Below, piece by piece: positions 21,660 to 33,616 of a stretch of DNA of 64,000 nucleotides. The notes under the pieces were generated by a model, which had not been told where the DNA came from, made no database searches, and saw nothing but the letters and a program-made list of their open reading frames with translations. Each line of letters starts with the position of its first letter. Positions within the stretch are counted from its first letter, which is position 1. A program made the position numbers and the translations under genes. Source of the stretch: Marsupella aquatica (lineage: Eukaryota; Marchantiophyta); NCBI GenBank assembly GCA_973895155.1, contig OZ316897.1:18848001-18912000 (forward strand), written 5' to 3'.

Positions 21660-24600
21660 TGTGGTGCGTCCCATGGCTCCCTAAACCCAAGAAACCCCCC
21701 AGCTCAAGCCGATTCCCGCAGGTTTCGTGCTTGGCGAGGCCGTTTCCGCGGCTTAGCGGCATGGGACGCTGCTAACCTTCTACTACTACTATTAACATTT
21801 TACACACATATACTGGACAGATCCTTCATCGGGTCATGAGATACGTAGCCGGCCTAATATAGGCCTTCCCCTGTCTTCCCCTGTCTTCCCCTCCGTCTTG
21901 TTAGGTATGTTTGGATTCCGCCGCCGGAATGATCCCCAATAGGCTTGGTTAAGCCGCTAAGACCTCTCTCAGCTCGACACATCCAACTCTCACTCCCCTG
22001 CTTACTTTCCTTCCTTCTGTTGATGTGGGCACTCTTCACACAAGTTAATGCGACACACAAATAGCAAAATGACTCATTCTGACTGAGTCATACCATGCAC
22101 TTGCCATACAAACAGTACATCTCATACACAAGTTCTGCGAACTAAGCCGTGAGGCCAACTCTATTCAACTCTTAGGCATGAGGAAACATGAATATACACA
22201 AGGGTCACTGTATGACTAACCGAGAGCTTCTCGTACTACTTGATCCCAGCCCGGCTGGTGCAAACTAAAAACTTGCTAAAGAAGAGGCCCTGAGCTCCCC
22301 GCTGCCCAGGTACTTATCCTGGTAGTGGATCCACCATTCTTTGCATCGTAAGCCTAATCTACCTGACAGTAATCTACTTGCGCGAATCTACCTATGTACA
22401 GCAAGGCAGGAGCACAAGTGTTGCTCCTACCAGTGGAAGCGCAATCCCACTAAGCTAAGTGTCAGGGCCGTTCCTGGTTCTGATCCTAATCCTAAACGTG
22501 GAGATCCGCGCCCGCCCTGCCCACTCACGCCTCCTCCCTCCACGTCCGCCCTCCCTAAAAGGAACGGCGCCCTTGCACCGTCACGACACCGGTGGTGGAT
22601 CCTCAATGGACGCCCCCAACACTTCCTCCTCAGCCACTGCCGTTGGCCCGCCTACTGACAGATTACCTGCCCTTGACCGAGTCAACTCTCCATCGGCCTG
22701 ACTGGGTCCACCTTCGGCTTCAGCCTCGACACCGGCCTCGGCAATACCCACGGCTTCGGCCTCAGCCACTCCCACGGCTTCGGCTTCAGCCACTCCCTCG
22801 GCTTCGGCCTCCCCTTCCCCTAGGGTAGTTGGATCCTTAGCCGTGACCCTGTCTGGGGTCGGTGCTGGGTCTACCTCCTTGATCACCACGGCCTGTGAAG
22901 TCGTATTACTCCTTGACCCTGAAGGTTTCCGCTTCTTCTTCGTTGGTGGCTCGGCAGCTGGTCCCTTCCCCTTCCCACTTACTTCCGGCACTGGTGCAGT
23001 TGACGCGGCTTGTCCTTCGGCAATTACCACCCCTGGTAACTGGTTTGTCCCAACGGGAGATGGACCTGCTGCAGCTAAGCATTTAAATACTGCGGCTTGT
23101 TTCTTCAGCCGCTCTGTTTGGTTGTCGGCCCGCCGCTGTAGGTTCTCCATCTTCCTCGTGATTTCCTCCAACTCCTCTTGGGTTTCATCCAGGTCCTTAC
23201 GTGCCCCCTCCAGCTCGTTTTTGGCCTCCTCCTGCTCCCTGTGGGCTTCCTCCAATTCCTTCTTCAAGGTAGCCCTCTCCTCCTGGGTTGCTCTTAGCTC
23301 CTTGTCGAGCTCTGCAATGATGACAGACTCCATCTGGTTCATCTTGGCGTAAGTCTGTTCGAGCATCTCGTCCTTCTCCCTTAGGTCGGCCTTGAAGCTG
23401 GCCGTCAGGGACGCAAGCTCCTGCTGCAGCGCCATAATCCCTTGATAGGATTTCCCTAACTCGACCTCCTTCTGCTCAAGGGCTCCGCAGATTTTCTCGA
23501 GCTCCCCTTTCAACGCCCATTCCTTTCTTTGGGTCTCCGCCATGGCCCGGCTGTTGGCTGTTATGTGGGCCTCCTCTGTATTCTTCAGCTCTTGCTTCCA
23601 CTTCTCCCTCTCTTTGATCGTGTCGGCCAACTCTTCCTGCGTCTGAGTCAGTTTATCCTTGATATTCTGATTATCAGCCTGCGCGGTGTCCAACTGCCCC
23701 TGCATGATGTTCAGCTCATGTCGTTTAATCCGCAGTTCATCTTGGGCTTTCTTGGCCGCCCTTAGATCTTCAATCTCGGCTTCCATCCTCCTAAGCCGCC
23801 GAATGACCTCGTCCTTCTTGCTTCTCTCTAAAGCCACCGCTTCTTCTAATTGGTGCTTCTCCAACTGCTCCCTATGGAAAAAGGGTCCTACCTCCAACTC
23901 CTCTCCAAAGATGCCGAGCGCAAGTTCCCCACACATCTCACCATACTCCATGGCTCTATTCTTAGCGTAGGTGGAGTAAGTAGAAGTGATCGGCATCGCC
24001 CATCGTGGCCTCTGCTCCCAAGCCGTCCTGCGGATCTCTTCAATCGTGGCTAGAGGTTTGCTTCCTTTTTCGGCTAGCCGCCTGATGTCCTCCGGCCAAT
24101 CTCCTCCTGGTAAATCCTTTTCCTTAGCCAGGGCGGCCTCTTCCTCCTGCTTGATTCGCTCCTGAAATTCCTGCACCGTCTGTTTTATGCCGTCGAAGCT
24201 CGGGGGAGCAACATCTGGTGGGGGAGACTCAGGGCTACTCTGCTGGTTGGGGTCCCCTCGCACTACCCTTGGAAGTGTGGGGACAAACCGGCCACAGGTC
24301 CTTACTCCTGATGGTCCGACCCATAGCCGGAATTATCATGGCTGCAGTCCTCCACTGCCTCCTCTACCTCTTGGACGTCCGGCTTCTCCCTCTCCTCTTC
24401 GTCGGTAGGAGCTTCAGGCAATTATGCCTCAGATTCGGAGCTTGAGGTTCCCACGTACATTCGAACACCTGGCTTGGATTCCGGCCTGATTCTCTCCTTG
24501 TCTCCAGCAAAGGGGTTTTCTCTTGTGAGCCGGTGTAGGCCTACCTCTGTAGTAGTGTCCTGCATTGTTGCCGTTGCCGTTGTTGTTGCCGATGCTGATT

Positions 24601-26312
24601 TCTTTTCTTTCTCCAGTAGTTTCAGCAGACTCTGCATGCCTGGTTGCTGCATCGGCAAGTCTTCCTTCCTGGGCCTAAACACCTGCTCGATCGTAGGACT
24701 AACAGGTGGTTGAGGCTTCTCAGCCAACGGCCTCGGCGTTGGAGCTTCCTCGGGTGCCCTTACCTGCAGGGGAAGTACCGGGGCAAAAGTCTGACCTCTG
24801 GCATACCGGCACAACAGCGGCATGTGATAGCCAAGCCGCGACACGCTCCCCATGTCGATTACCTGCTGCTCCTCCTTTAAGATCTTCTTCAATTGGTTGA
24901 GGAGGTACCCGTTGTAGTCCCGGCTTGGGTCTGGCCTTTCTGCCAGATAGACCTGTGCCTTGCCGATCTCTGCCCTCGGCAAGTTACAATGCATGGTCAC
25001 CCGCAAGAAGTCGATCATCTCTCCTATGTGCGGGTTGGTGCAGGTGTTCCGGAAGAAGCCATTCTTCGTTGATGGCCCGGGGAACGACCGGAACTCCTTG
25101 TCAGGCAGGGTCTTCCTGGTATCAACTTTGGTCTTATTGCCTATCGGCAAGCCAAACACTTCGGCAATTACCTTGGGAGTAAGATAGAAATCCTTCCCAT
25201 ATATCCTCGTGCAATTGGTCTCGGGTTCCCATGACCCCACGAATTCTAATAGGTCTGACTCCGGTACCTCCGGCTTCAACCATGGTAATCTTACAAAGGC
25301 CTCCAAGCCGGATCCGGCCATGAAGCCTTGGTACTTCTTGGTCTGCATGGCCGTAAAGCATGCATCCTCCTCCCGTGCAAAATGTAGTTGCACCTCCACC
25401 GGTAGGGTTGCCGCCCAGCCCTTCCAGGTGTCATCCCTGGTTGGAATGGCCTTGATGGGATCGACCTCCTCCTCTTCGGCTTCTCCCTGCCTCCTGCTCT
25501 GCTGCTCGGCTGGCCTCTTTGGTGCCGCCGACCTCGTTCTTTTTGCCGGGGTGACTTCATCGTTGACGGCCCCCTTCCTCTTCATCTCTGCTGCCGTGGA
25601 GGTTTCTCCTAGCACCGTTGCCTGGGTCCACCTTTCCGTGCTACCCTTTAATTCCCAATGTATGTCGTTGCAGTTCTTGATGGCCTCTCGGATGCCGACG
25701 ACGCTGTCTTTGCAAAACAGAAGATCGTCGAGTTGATTGGAAGTAGGCGTCCACAGGAACTCGTCCTTGATGAGTTCGCCTCCTAAGAAAGCCGTCTTCT
25801 GCAGCTCCCACAATCGAGCGAGCTCCTGCCGTTCTCGAGCTGCCCTTTCTGACTCCTCGTCCTCGTAAGTCTTGATGTACTCAGTTGCCCGTTCGAACAG
25901 GCATCCCCAGAAATGTGCCGCTTGATTGACGTTGCTCATACCCTCCTTAGGTCGATCGTCGGTATCTATTCTCTCCCCGAGTGCTTGCCTAAGCAGCTGA
26001 CAGTAGTTGGCCTCCCGTAGTCATCTGCCTAGTTCGTGCTCGCAAATGAGCCACCATCTCCTGCAAGCGCTCCTTACCCCTCTCCTCTGCCGGTCCTTCT
26101 TCCCGTTGATCCTTCCTAGCTGCCGACGCTTAACGCGCCCTAACCCTTATCGGGTTTTCACCCTCAGCCTTACCTCCGGCCTCTGCCCGGGTTCCATGGT
26201 TGCCCCTAATTGTTTATATTTTCCTTGTTTTGTCCCTATACTAAGGTGTTCCTAGGGTGCCTTCCTGCTTTACCCACTTAACCGGCCGAGTGATTCCTGT
26301 CTAGGCATCACA
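21660..26312 (-). repeat. 5' LTR of the Ty3 element, 4,653 bp
   Basis: It begins TGTGATGCCTAGACAGG at 26312 and ends GCACCACA at 21660 (minus), next to the primer-binding site. It is about 4.65 kb, among the largest class of plant LTRs. It is largely filled by a sense-oriented coding frame. The solo LTR (45630-50319) has the same limits and layout, which independently confirms that the frame lies inside the LTR and not in the internal region. Confidence 0.92.
22581..26197 (-). pseudogene. LTR-encoded ~1,200-codon coiled-coil ORF (5' LTR copy)
   Basis: The ancestral frame starts MEPGQRPEV at 26197, only about 115 bases into the LTR. It passes a TGA at 26021-26023 (CGA in the solo copy) and continues through the block starting MSNVNQAAHFWG at 25947 or just inside it. 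It reaches a TAA at 24422-24424 and then, after a roughly 7-base deletion near 24310, goes on in another frame to 22581. Domains in order: a basic N-terminus, a mid domain (FYLTPKVIAEVFGLPIG, RVTMHCNLPRAEIG) resembling the plant 'putative transposon protein' domains found near Athila-type elements, a linker, then about 300 residues of coiled coil and an Ala/Glu tail. The 3' part of the LTR after the stop is about 920 bases. The function is unknown; I infer a structural or nucleic-acid-binding role only loosely. Confidence 0.75.
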
Positions 26313-26317
26313 CATGT
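26313..26317. repeat. Ty3 element target-site duplication CATGT (right)
   Basis: Matches 13312-13316 across the element. Removing the element and one copy restores the reading phase of the CACTA1 TNPA-like gene. Confidence 0.93.
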
Positions 26318-27372
26318 TATTCCACACTGTGGTTGTATGAACTTGTGGATGATCAGTCCATTTTGGCTTTGATACATCAAAGACTCTGAGTACGTTGCCA
26401 CGAAGTTCCTCCAGCCAGTATTGTTTGTTGCCATCAGAATCATCAATATCATTGTCATAAATCTGCATTTCACAGACAATGTCAGATCATAACTCTGGAA
26501 TTTATGCAGAGTCCAGGTTTTATACACACAACAACAGAGAGGATCAGATTTGTCTAAATCTACATTCAAAAAAAGTACAATACTCACTTTAATGTGTTTG
26601 GGCACCTCTCCGCAATCCCTTCGTTGTTTGGCAGTATTATCAAACTGCTTCTTAGCATGCCTTCGTTCCCTGCGCATCTCAGAGGCCCCGCCTGCAATGC
26701 ACACACATGCATTCAATCAAAAAATATGTACATGATTGAAAAGTACAGCAAATGCACTTGCATATGCATGACGAGCAGATTGTGTATTACCTGAAGATCC
26801 TCTAGAATGTAGTACATCAGATTGACCTGATCTGCCTTCAGATGCTGATGGAACCACTAAACAAACACACAACACCAAAGCACTTCAATTAATTTCATTT
26901 CCAAGTAGAATATCAACTTCCAAACACACCTGAAAAGTAGAACAGTACAATCCACTCACTTTCATATAAGAGTCCAGTGTCTGGGTCTTTCCAACATCTC
27001 ACCAGCCCACCTCCACCAGGCCCAGTCTTCTTAGGACCACGATTTTGTTTTTGTACCTACATCATGGACAATGTAAGCATATCAACATATAATTTGAAAA
27101 AGGGACAAGGATCCCTTCCTATTAGGATGATGAAGTTCAAGCATTACCTGTTGTTCACTCTCTGGTTCTGACCCTCCAATGTCACAATCCTCAGTGTCAT
27201 ACCCAGAAGGAGAACCATAGCCATCATCACCAGACTCTGCCATGTTCACCTTGGTAACTTCTGATAGTCTAGAGCTCCTCCTCTTTGGCAATGTTTCAGT
27301 TGAAGTACCTTTCACCAAAGCAGGCTTTCCTCTCTCTCGTTGTACATGTGTGGTTGGGCCTCTAAGGAACAA
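26313..27372 (-). pseudogene. TNPA-like gene of CACTA1, 5' part
   Basis: Minus-strand exons upstream of the Ty3 insertion. The first open block (27372 to about 27160) starts near RGPTTHVQRERGKPAL, like the 'RGPT' opening of Ptta/En/Spm plant transposases, and continues into an acidic Ser-rich stretch. A short piece (about 27047-26963) has RGPKKTGPGGGLVRCW. The last piece (about 26460-26313) ends against the CATGT duplication in the phase that the 3' part resumes. Exon borders between these pieces are not certain. Its partner protein is the Tnp2 transposase just upstream (27791-31751). Confidence 0.6.
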
Positions 27373-27790
27373 TTAAAGAAATCATCAACATACACCAATG
27401 CAGATCAAACATACATGCAAAATGAATCTACAACACCGTAACACTAGTACTTATGTACAGGATCCATACTAGTATGAGACCAATCTGGAATATGAAAACA
27501 GAAAAGGAACCTGACAACTCCATCTACTGAATCAAATTTGCAACAGACATATTAACACACACATCAGCTTGCAGTCTGGCCCCAGTCCTAGATCACGCAT
27601 AATTTTGACATTATGCTCTATGTTTAGATTTCGGGCCTCCTCATAAGGATTCACAGAATGTGACAACCCCTGCAATCTTCCTTTCACAGGCTGCATTCAC
27701 CAACTGCACAAATGGGTAAACCATTAGTCTGATTTCATATATAGTCCATACATGTAGTCCATCTATGGACTTCACACACCTAAAACCTAT
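27373..27790. other. Spacer between TNP2 and TNPA-like genes of CACTA1
   Basis: About 420 bases with no convincing open frame. It probably holds the 3' untranslated end of the transposase gene and the promoter or 5' exon of the TNPA-like gene. Confidence 0.4.
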
Positions 27791-30700
27791 TCACTGCTTA
27801 TGCCTGCCCTTTCTTGCAGATCCCTCTGCATCTCTGCCTCGTTTGGGACCAGTCAATGGTCCTGGATTTGCTCTAGACCTACAGGCCTTAGCCAATTCGA
27901 TGTGTAATTTGGCATTGTTTTCCATTGTAGCATGGAAATCAAAGTCTATGTAATCACCTAACACCCTTGTGGACCTGGATTCTTTGTGGAGGATTGTTCT
28001 CCATGCTATCCCCTTCTCATTGGGGTGGAAGAAAACCTGCTCCACTTGCTTTGGGAAAACGTAATCCATTTTCTTGGACACACCCAGTTCTCTATGGAAA
28101 TTCACCTGCCAAAGACCAGACTCGGAATACCTCATACTAGCAGAGGATTTAGGAGTCCATGATGGATCTGCCCATTTCCCTTTGAAAAGAATCACCTCTT
28201 TCCTCAAGCTGCCGTAATTCAGTACCAAGATATCTGTCAAGGCCCCTACATACTGTACAAATTCTTCTATGGTTGCACCAGACCTGTCCACTCGCTTCTC
28301 AGTGAATGTAGAAGCCATCCCAGAATCAAAAGTGCTGAAAGCACCAGAATCACAATCACTCAAACACCCCAAGGATGGAATAGTCCTCCAATGGTGCCCA
28401 TAGGCTCTGCATGCCCTATACAGTCGTGCCTTCAAAATAGGTGGTGTGGAGTATACAGATAGTAATGACCGCTCAGACTCTTTCTCAAAATTATGGGTAT
28501 TGACTAATGTTTGAAACCATTCCCTGAAAGGTGGCAATTCTTGGCAGTCAGCGGGAAATTCCACTGGTTTTCTTCGATTGGCAGGCTTCCTCATCCATTC
28601 CTTCCGGAAATCCACTCTTCGTTGGGTAACAGTCTCATTGGTAGCATCATATATCCTACATGGCAACAACAACACTGAAGACATTAGTGCATGATCCACC
28701 ATGAATATACAAACACAATGGGGCAACATAATTTAGGGTTTATGTACCTGTACCATGGAGCCACTGTCTCTTCATTCTCCAATATATAATGATGCATGGC
28801 CATCATTTCAGACCAATCCAAAGTTATCGCCTTTGCAGCCCCTTCCAAAACAATGCCTGCAATGCCAGCATCCTCCTCCAACTCCCAGGTTTATTTTCCC
28901 TCTCCCTTTGCATCAATCATGTATTTAGAAAGGAATCCCAAAGACTCATCTAATACATAGCCTTCAGCCATAGAAGCCTCTGGACGTGCCTTGTTTCGTA
29001 CATAACCCTTCAATACCTTCAGGTTCCTCTCTATTGGGTACATCCATCTGCCTGTAACTGGGCCACACAAGTCTAATTCCTCCACTAGGTGAATCATTAA
29101 ATGGGTCATGACATCAAAGAAGCTTGGTGGAAAATGGATTTCCAAAATGCAGAGAGTGAATGCAACATCCATCATCAAATTCTCATACATTGAAGGGTCC
29201 CACACCTTCGTACAGATCTGGCGATAGATATTGCTCACCCCAGCTATGGCCAAGCGAACCCCTTCATCAAGTAATCCCATTGTTGCCAGAGGGAGAATCT
29301 GTTGCATGAGTTGGTGGAAATCATGTGATTTCAACCCAGAGAGTTTCTTGGATTTTGTAACACACTTCGCCAAAGAACTTGAAAAACCAGTGGGCCCTTT
29401 CAAGGTCAATAACACCTCCAAGAACCTTGTTCTTTCCTTCTTGCTCAGGCAATATGGGGCTGGGGGCATCAACAATTTGTCATCGTTACGCTTGGGAGCT
29501 GGATTGGGTACAAGCCATAGGTGTTGGTGCACTTGTAAGAGCTTCATGTCTTCTCTCACAGAAGGAGTGTCCTTGGTCCCAATGATAGTGTGCACAATGT
29601 TGTGTGCAAGATTCTTCTCACAGTGCATGGGATCTAGACAATGGTTAATGAGTAGTTTCTGCAGTGGACACACAATTCAGAAATTAGGGCATTGAATACA
29701 ACTTTTGGCATCACTGGACAGTAGTTTGTGCAGTAGACACAATTCAGAAATTAGTGCATTGAATACAACTATTACAAAATCTGGGCTATAGGAAGTATAT
29801 GAAGAGAATATATTTCAAAATCATATGAAGAGATTGCAGAAATTCATTGTAGTAGTATGGAGTCTTACATTCCAATAGGGCAACTTGTACAGACCAGTAG
29901 CCCTCTTCACTCCATGCACCTTTATGGGGCATTTCTCATCCTCAACCTTGGTTCCTCCCTTCTTCAAATATTCTGTTGTCTCGTCTCCCCACTTCTTTCT
30001 ATCAGAGCTTGTCATTCTACACGGTGCAGGTCGACTCTCAATTGCACCATCAAAGTATTGTGCATTGTCTGGTCTACGAAAAAGATGCCTTGCTGCTAAC
30101 CATCAACGGTGGCCACTGTACTCTAATTTCTGCAAGTGCTTAGAACCACGTGCCACACATTTTGGCCCACAGATGACACATCCTTTGTATCCAGAGTGTT
30201 GTTGTCCAGATATTAAACCATATGCAGGGTAATCATTGATTGTCCACAATAGCACAGCCCTAAGGTTGAAGTGTTGAGACAATCCTGGGCGTGGCAATTT
30301 GTCAAAGCAGGGCACTCCTTTCTTCCACAACAGCTCCAGCTCCTCATAGAATGGGCCCAATATTATGTCCAGCTGTTCCTCTGTTACTGAATCAGGTCCT
30401 GGAATCAGCATAGCTAGCATGACAAAGAACTTCTTGGTGGTAAGCCAAGGAGGTAAGTTGTAATTCAACAATAGTATTGGCCAGGTAGACCAAGCTGTGG
30501 AATTATTCCCAAAGGGATTCACCCCATCAAGTGCCACCCAAATTGCACATTCCTTGGTTCAGCTGCAAATTTCCGATCAATATTTGTATCCACATGCTTC
30601 CAAGCCTTTGAATCTGCTGCGTGCCGAACCATGTTGTCTGAGCTTCTATTCTCATGATGCCAAGTCATGAGTTTAGATGTACCAGCAGTGGCATACAATC

Positions 30701-31751
30701 TCTTCAACCTAGGAATTATAGGGAAATACCGCACCACCTTCCTTGCCTGTAATGAATTCCCCACTCTCTTCATCTTGGGCTGCTGACACACTGAACAGTT
30801 TTCTAACTTGGAATTCTCACCCCTAAAGAGCATGCAACCTTTCTCACAGATAGGGATTCTCTCATAATCCAAGCCAAGCTTTCTCAATAGCTGCTTTGCA
30901 GCATATAAGTTCTTGGGCAGATTATGCTCTGCAGGCATACCATGCTCCCCCATCAAAGACAACAATGCATTCACTCCTTTGTTTGAGAATCCATGGCCAT
31001 GACAGATGTTCAGCAGAAGCAACATGAATGACACAACATCTATTTTGCTGCCTGGGAACAAAGGTTGCATTGCTGCATCTAAAGATAACTGTGTAGGATC
31101 AGTCTCCACAGGAGTTTCAGAGGTTTCAAGGGGGTTTACAGGATGGGCACCTTCTTCACTCTCATCATCCCCAAGTACAAAATCCAAGTCAAAACGGTCC
31201 TGATCATCTAGTTCATGTTCAGGGGATTCTTCACTGGTTCTCAGCAACGTTTCTTCTAGTAGAGCCCTAATATGTTCTTCGACATCTATAGTTGGATGTT
31301 CTTGAACATCCATAGTTGGATACTCTGGAACATCCACAGTTGGATACTCTGGAACGTCTACAAATAAATGTTCTTCAACATCTACAGTTGGTTGTTGTGC
31401 ACAGGTTGCCTGCTGAAGGTTTGCTACCCTCAATGCCTCAGGGCCATGTTGTGACATGTAGTCAGCACCCCACTCTTCATCAAAAGAGTCTTGTCCCTCT
31501 CCCACCCACACTCGACATGCAGGGTACCGACCATGTTTAATAAGGTGCAGTCTAGCAGTATTCCGATTAGTCCTATAATTCCCTTTGCAGTTCACACAAG
31601 GGTAGTACATCTTATGGTCCCCACTCTTGTGGCAGGCCTTCTGTTCTCGAACCCACAAAGCATCATCACGATGTTGTACTCTAGCTGGATGGAAGAGCGG
31701 CAACTTTGGAGTTCTACCCACACCTAACATATTCTGTGGCAATTGTGCCAT
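27791..31751 (-). pseudogene. CACTA1 TNP2 transposase gene (Transpos_assoc, Tnp2, DUF4218, DUF4216)
   Basis: Minus-strand exons give the complete domain order of plant CACTA transposases. 31751-30520 has a transposase-associated zinc finger (YYPCVNCKGNYRTNRNTA, HLIKHGRYPACRVW), an acidic linker and the start of Tnp2 (CEKGCMLFRGENSKLENCSV). 30537-30103 has the Tnp2 core (DGVNPFGNNSTAWSTWPILL, YNLPPWLTTKKFF, LIPGPDS). 30015-29821 and 29673-28891 have CLDPMHCEKNLAHN and DUF4218 (FDVMTHLMIHLVEELDLCGP, GRWMYPIERNLKVLKGYV). 28881-27791 has DUF4216 (VQYVGALTDILVLNYGS, FPKQVEQVFFHP). The frame slips once at CCC 30537-30539, as if one base were missing; otherwise the pieces look joinable by introns. 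Whether it is active depends on that one base. Confidence 0.85.
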
Positions 31752-32335
31752 GCTAGCTTGATTGAAATTGTATTCAAACTATGATTTTCAAACTGAATCA
31801 GTGTGACATGCATACAAAATTGGGCCTACCGTCACAGTTGTACAACCGATGCCAACCACAGTCCAATTGCTCAAACCCACAGAGCCCAGATTCTCAAATC
31901 CACTGTAGTGGGGCACCTTCTCCTTCTTGCATACAAATAGAGCATCACATACAGTGTCATCAGAATGATACTATGAACGTAAATCTCTGTGCCTTCATCA
32001 TTTCCAGTATTTGTTTGCCTATTAGGAATGTGAGCAGACAGGTCTAGAATAAGTAACGTTTGTGACATCAGTGACAAATTTACAAGTGAAGTTTAGACAT
32101 CACACTCAAAGCACATGCATGAAAATCAGAATCCTACCCTGGAAAAGATAGTAAAGTTGATTTCTCAAAATTAATTGCCTCAATCCGCAATGCACTGTCG
32201 TAGAGTGTGTATACATGAGGAGTTCATCAAACTGCATATAAATACTCCACATGTTTTAGCACTCTGAAAATTGTTTAAGTCCACGTGAAACCATCAAAAA
32301 GCTCTATCTCAAGTTTGTGTTCCATCCAGCCTCAA
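31752..32335. other. Spacer between PHD and TNP2 genes
   Basis: About 580 AT-rich bases with no supported coding exon. It contains the 3' flank of the PHD-finger gene and the putative promoter of the CACTA1 transposase. Confidence 0.4.
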
Positions 32336-32995
32336 TCAAATCCAAGATATGTGGCTCCTAGCAGGAGTGCCTAGTGTAGGGTCAATGTCATGGTCAGGAC
32401 AGTAAAACATCCCCTTCTTGGGCTGCCCATGCGCTGAGTGATCCCAAATTGTTCGATCATGGGCAAATCCCCTCTGCTGGATAAACAACAGGCAGTCCTT
32501 GTGCCATGCCTTAGGACACCTCATGCACTGAACCAAAAAGCCATTAGCCCCATCATTGGGCCCCTGTCCACAAGTAAGACAAATATGGAGTCCACATGAT
32601 GCTGTGCCAGGAACCAAACACTGCCGACAGTAAAACTGGGCACAGAGAGGGTCTGGACATTTTCTTACCTCTTCACCAATTTTTCCAGACACATGGCACT
32701 TAAAGCAAGAATGTTCATCATTCTTGCAATCAACACAAAGCCATTCTCCAACATGGCCATCAGCCAGGGATATAGTTGGGCATAGCCATTGCTGACCCAA
32801 AGGACAGGAAACATTCTTATGGAAATGTCGGTGGCAAGGCCCATCACAAACAATGAGATCCCCTCCCTCATCACAAATTGCACATACATGTGGACTATTT
32901 TGGTTAATCTCAATGTCTGAATATAAGGCCAATTGAGGTGCTTGAGAGGATTCACCTCTGCAACGATTCATGGCCTTCTGCTTATTGCGAGCCAT
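32336..32995 (-). CDS. Multi-PHD-finger (EDM2/NSD-like) protein carried by CACTA1
   Basis: An intact single-exon frame of about 219 codons, starting at an ATG with a good context (ccATGGCT, 32995). It is built from zinc-binding Cys/His clusters: HVCAICDEGGDLIVCDGPCH with HFHK, then WLCVDCKNDEHSCFKC, then CPDPLCAQFYCRQC, then HICLTCGQ with CMRCPKAWHKDCL. The first and last resemble the tandem PHD and extended PHD modules of plant EDM2-like and NSD-type chromatin proteins, which read histone tails. No catalytic domain is present. It lies within CACTA1, upstream of and in the same direction as the transposase, so it behaves as cargo or as an element gene. CACTA2 inserted 110 bases upstream of its ATG, probably separating it from its promoter. 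Alternatively it may be a captured host-gene fragment. Confidence 0.8.
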   Translation of the reverse strand: MARNKQKAMNRCRGESSQAPQLALYSDIEINQNSPHVCAICDEGGDLIVCDGPCHRHFHKNVSCPLGQQWLCPTISLADGHVGEWLCVDCKNDEHSCFKCHVSGKIGEEVRKCPDPLCAQFYCRQCLVPGTASCGLHICLTCGQGPNDGANGFLVQCMRCPKAWHKDCLLFIQQRGFAHDRTIWDHSAHGQPKKGMFYCPDHDIDPTLGTPARSHISWI

Positions 32996-33104
32996 GGTCC
33001 TGCACACTCAGACCCTACATCAAATTGTGAAACAAGAAGGAATAACAGGGTGCAACATGACACAAAAGAATGAGGGTGCAGCATAAAATATGACATGTAA
33101 CCAC

Positions 33105-33120
33105 AAGCACAACTACATTT
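33105..33120. repeat. CACTA2 left end: target duplication AAG and terminal inverted repeat
   Basis: AAG (33105-33107) is followed by CACAACTACATTT (33108-33120). The reverse complement of 44132-44144 is the same 13 bases, followed by AAG at 44145-44147. Confidence 0.93.
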
Positions 33121-33470
33121 CACTACGTCGTGACTTCCTTTCGCGTCATGTGACACGACGTTACACCCCAGTACATCTCCCTCTACGTCGTAACCCAAAA
33201 TGGGTTTACCCATTTGACTTTCCTTCCCATTTTACGTCGTCTAGAGGGTCTTTAATTTAACGTATCTCCCAATAGGGCTATTTACGTCTTTTATAACGAG
33301 GCAAACATGTAGACGTCGTCCCAGACGGTGTAGCAGAATAGGGTTGGGTCGACGTATAGATGTACGTCGTTTCAGACGTGGCTATAACAGATACTATGAT
33401 ATGACGACGTATAATGGATGTTGGGCGATGTTAGACATATATGACCAATGTGGGAAACAACGTTAATGGA
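33121..33470. repeat. CACTA2 left subterminal ACGTCG repeats
   Basis: More than ten copies of acgtcg/cgacgt or close variants in 350 bases, on both strands. They are presumed binding sites of the element's own DNA-binding protein. Confidence 0.75.
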
Positions 33471-33616
33471 ATCCAATTGGCATGCGTAAGGTTTTTTGCG
33501 GGAGTTTTTGGGGCAAGGCTACTGGGACCTCACTGCACAGGTCATTCGTGATTTCAGATGTCCTACGGGTACGATAGTGCACAGAATTTGCAGAGTGAGA
33601 TTGAAAGTCTTCAGCT

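Larger units (their letters stand above)
13317..26312 (-). mobile_element. Full-length Ty3/gypsy retrotransposon with very long, ORF-bearing LTRs
   Basis: Read on minus: 5' LTR (26312-21660), primer-binding site, gag-protease (21590-18597), pol with RT, RNase H and integrase (18690-15424), polypurine tract, 3' LTR (15435-13317). The LTR termini are TGTGATGCC and GCACCACA, and the target duplication is CATGT. No chromodomain is seen at the pol end. The protease core DGGSG and the late LIGRPWL motif suggest the non-chromoviral Tat/Athila side of Ty3, an inference from motifs only. The two LTRs are nearly identical where both are present, so the insertion is fairly recent. The 3' LTR is incomplete in this assembly (gap and inverted fragment). 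Orientation and domain order (RT-RH-IN) exclude Ty1/copia. Confidence 0.93.

Noticed and set aside
22843-23352. Plus-strand Ser-rich frames over the coiled-coil region (also 14490-14999 and, on minus, 48600-49133)
   Set aside because: Antisense of the heptad-coding strand; they recur only because the LTR recurs.
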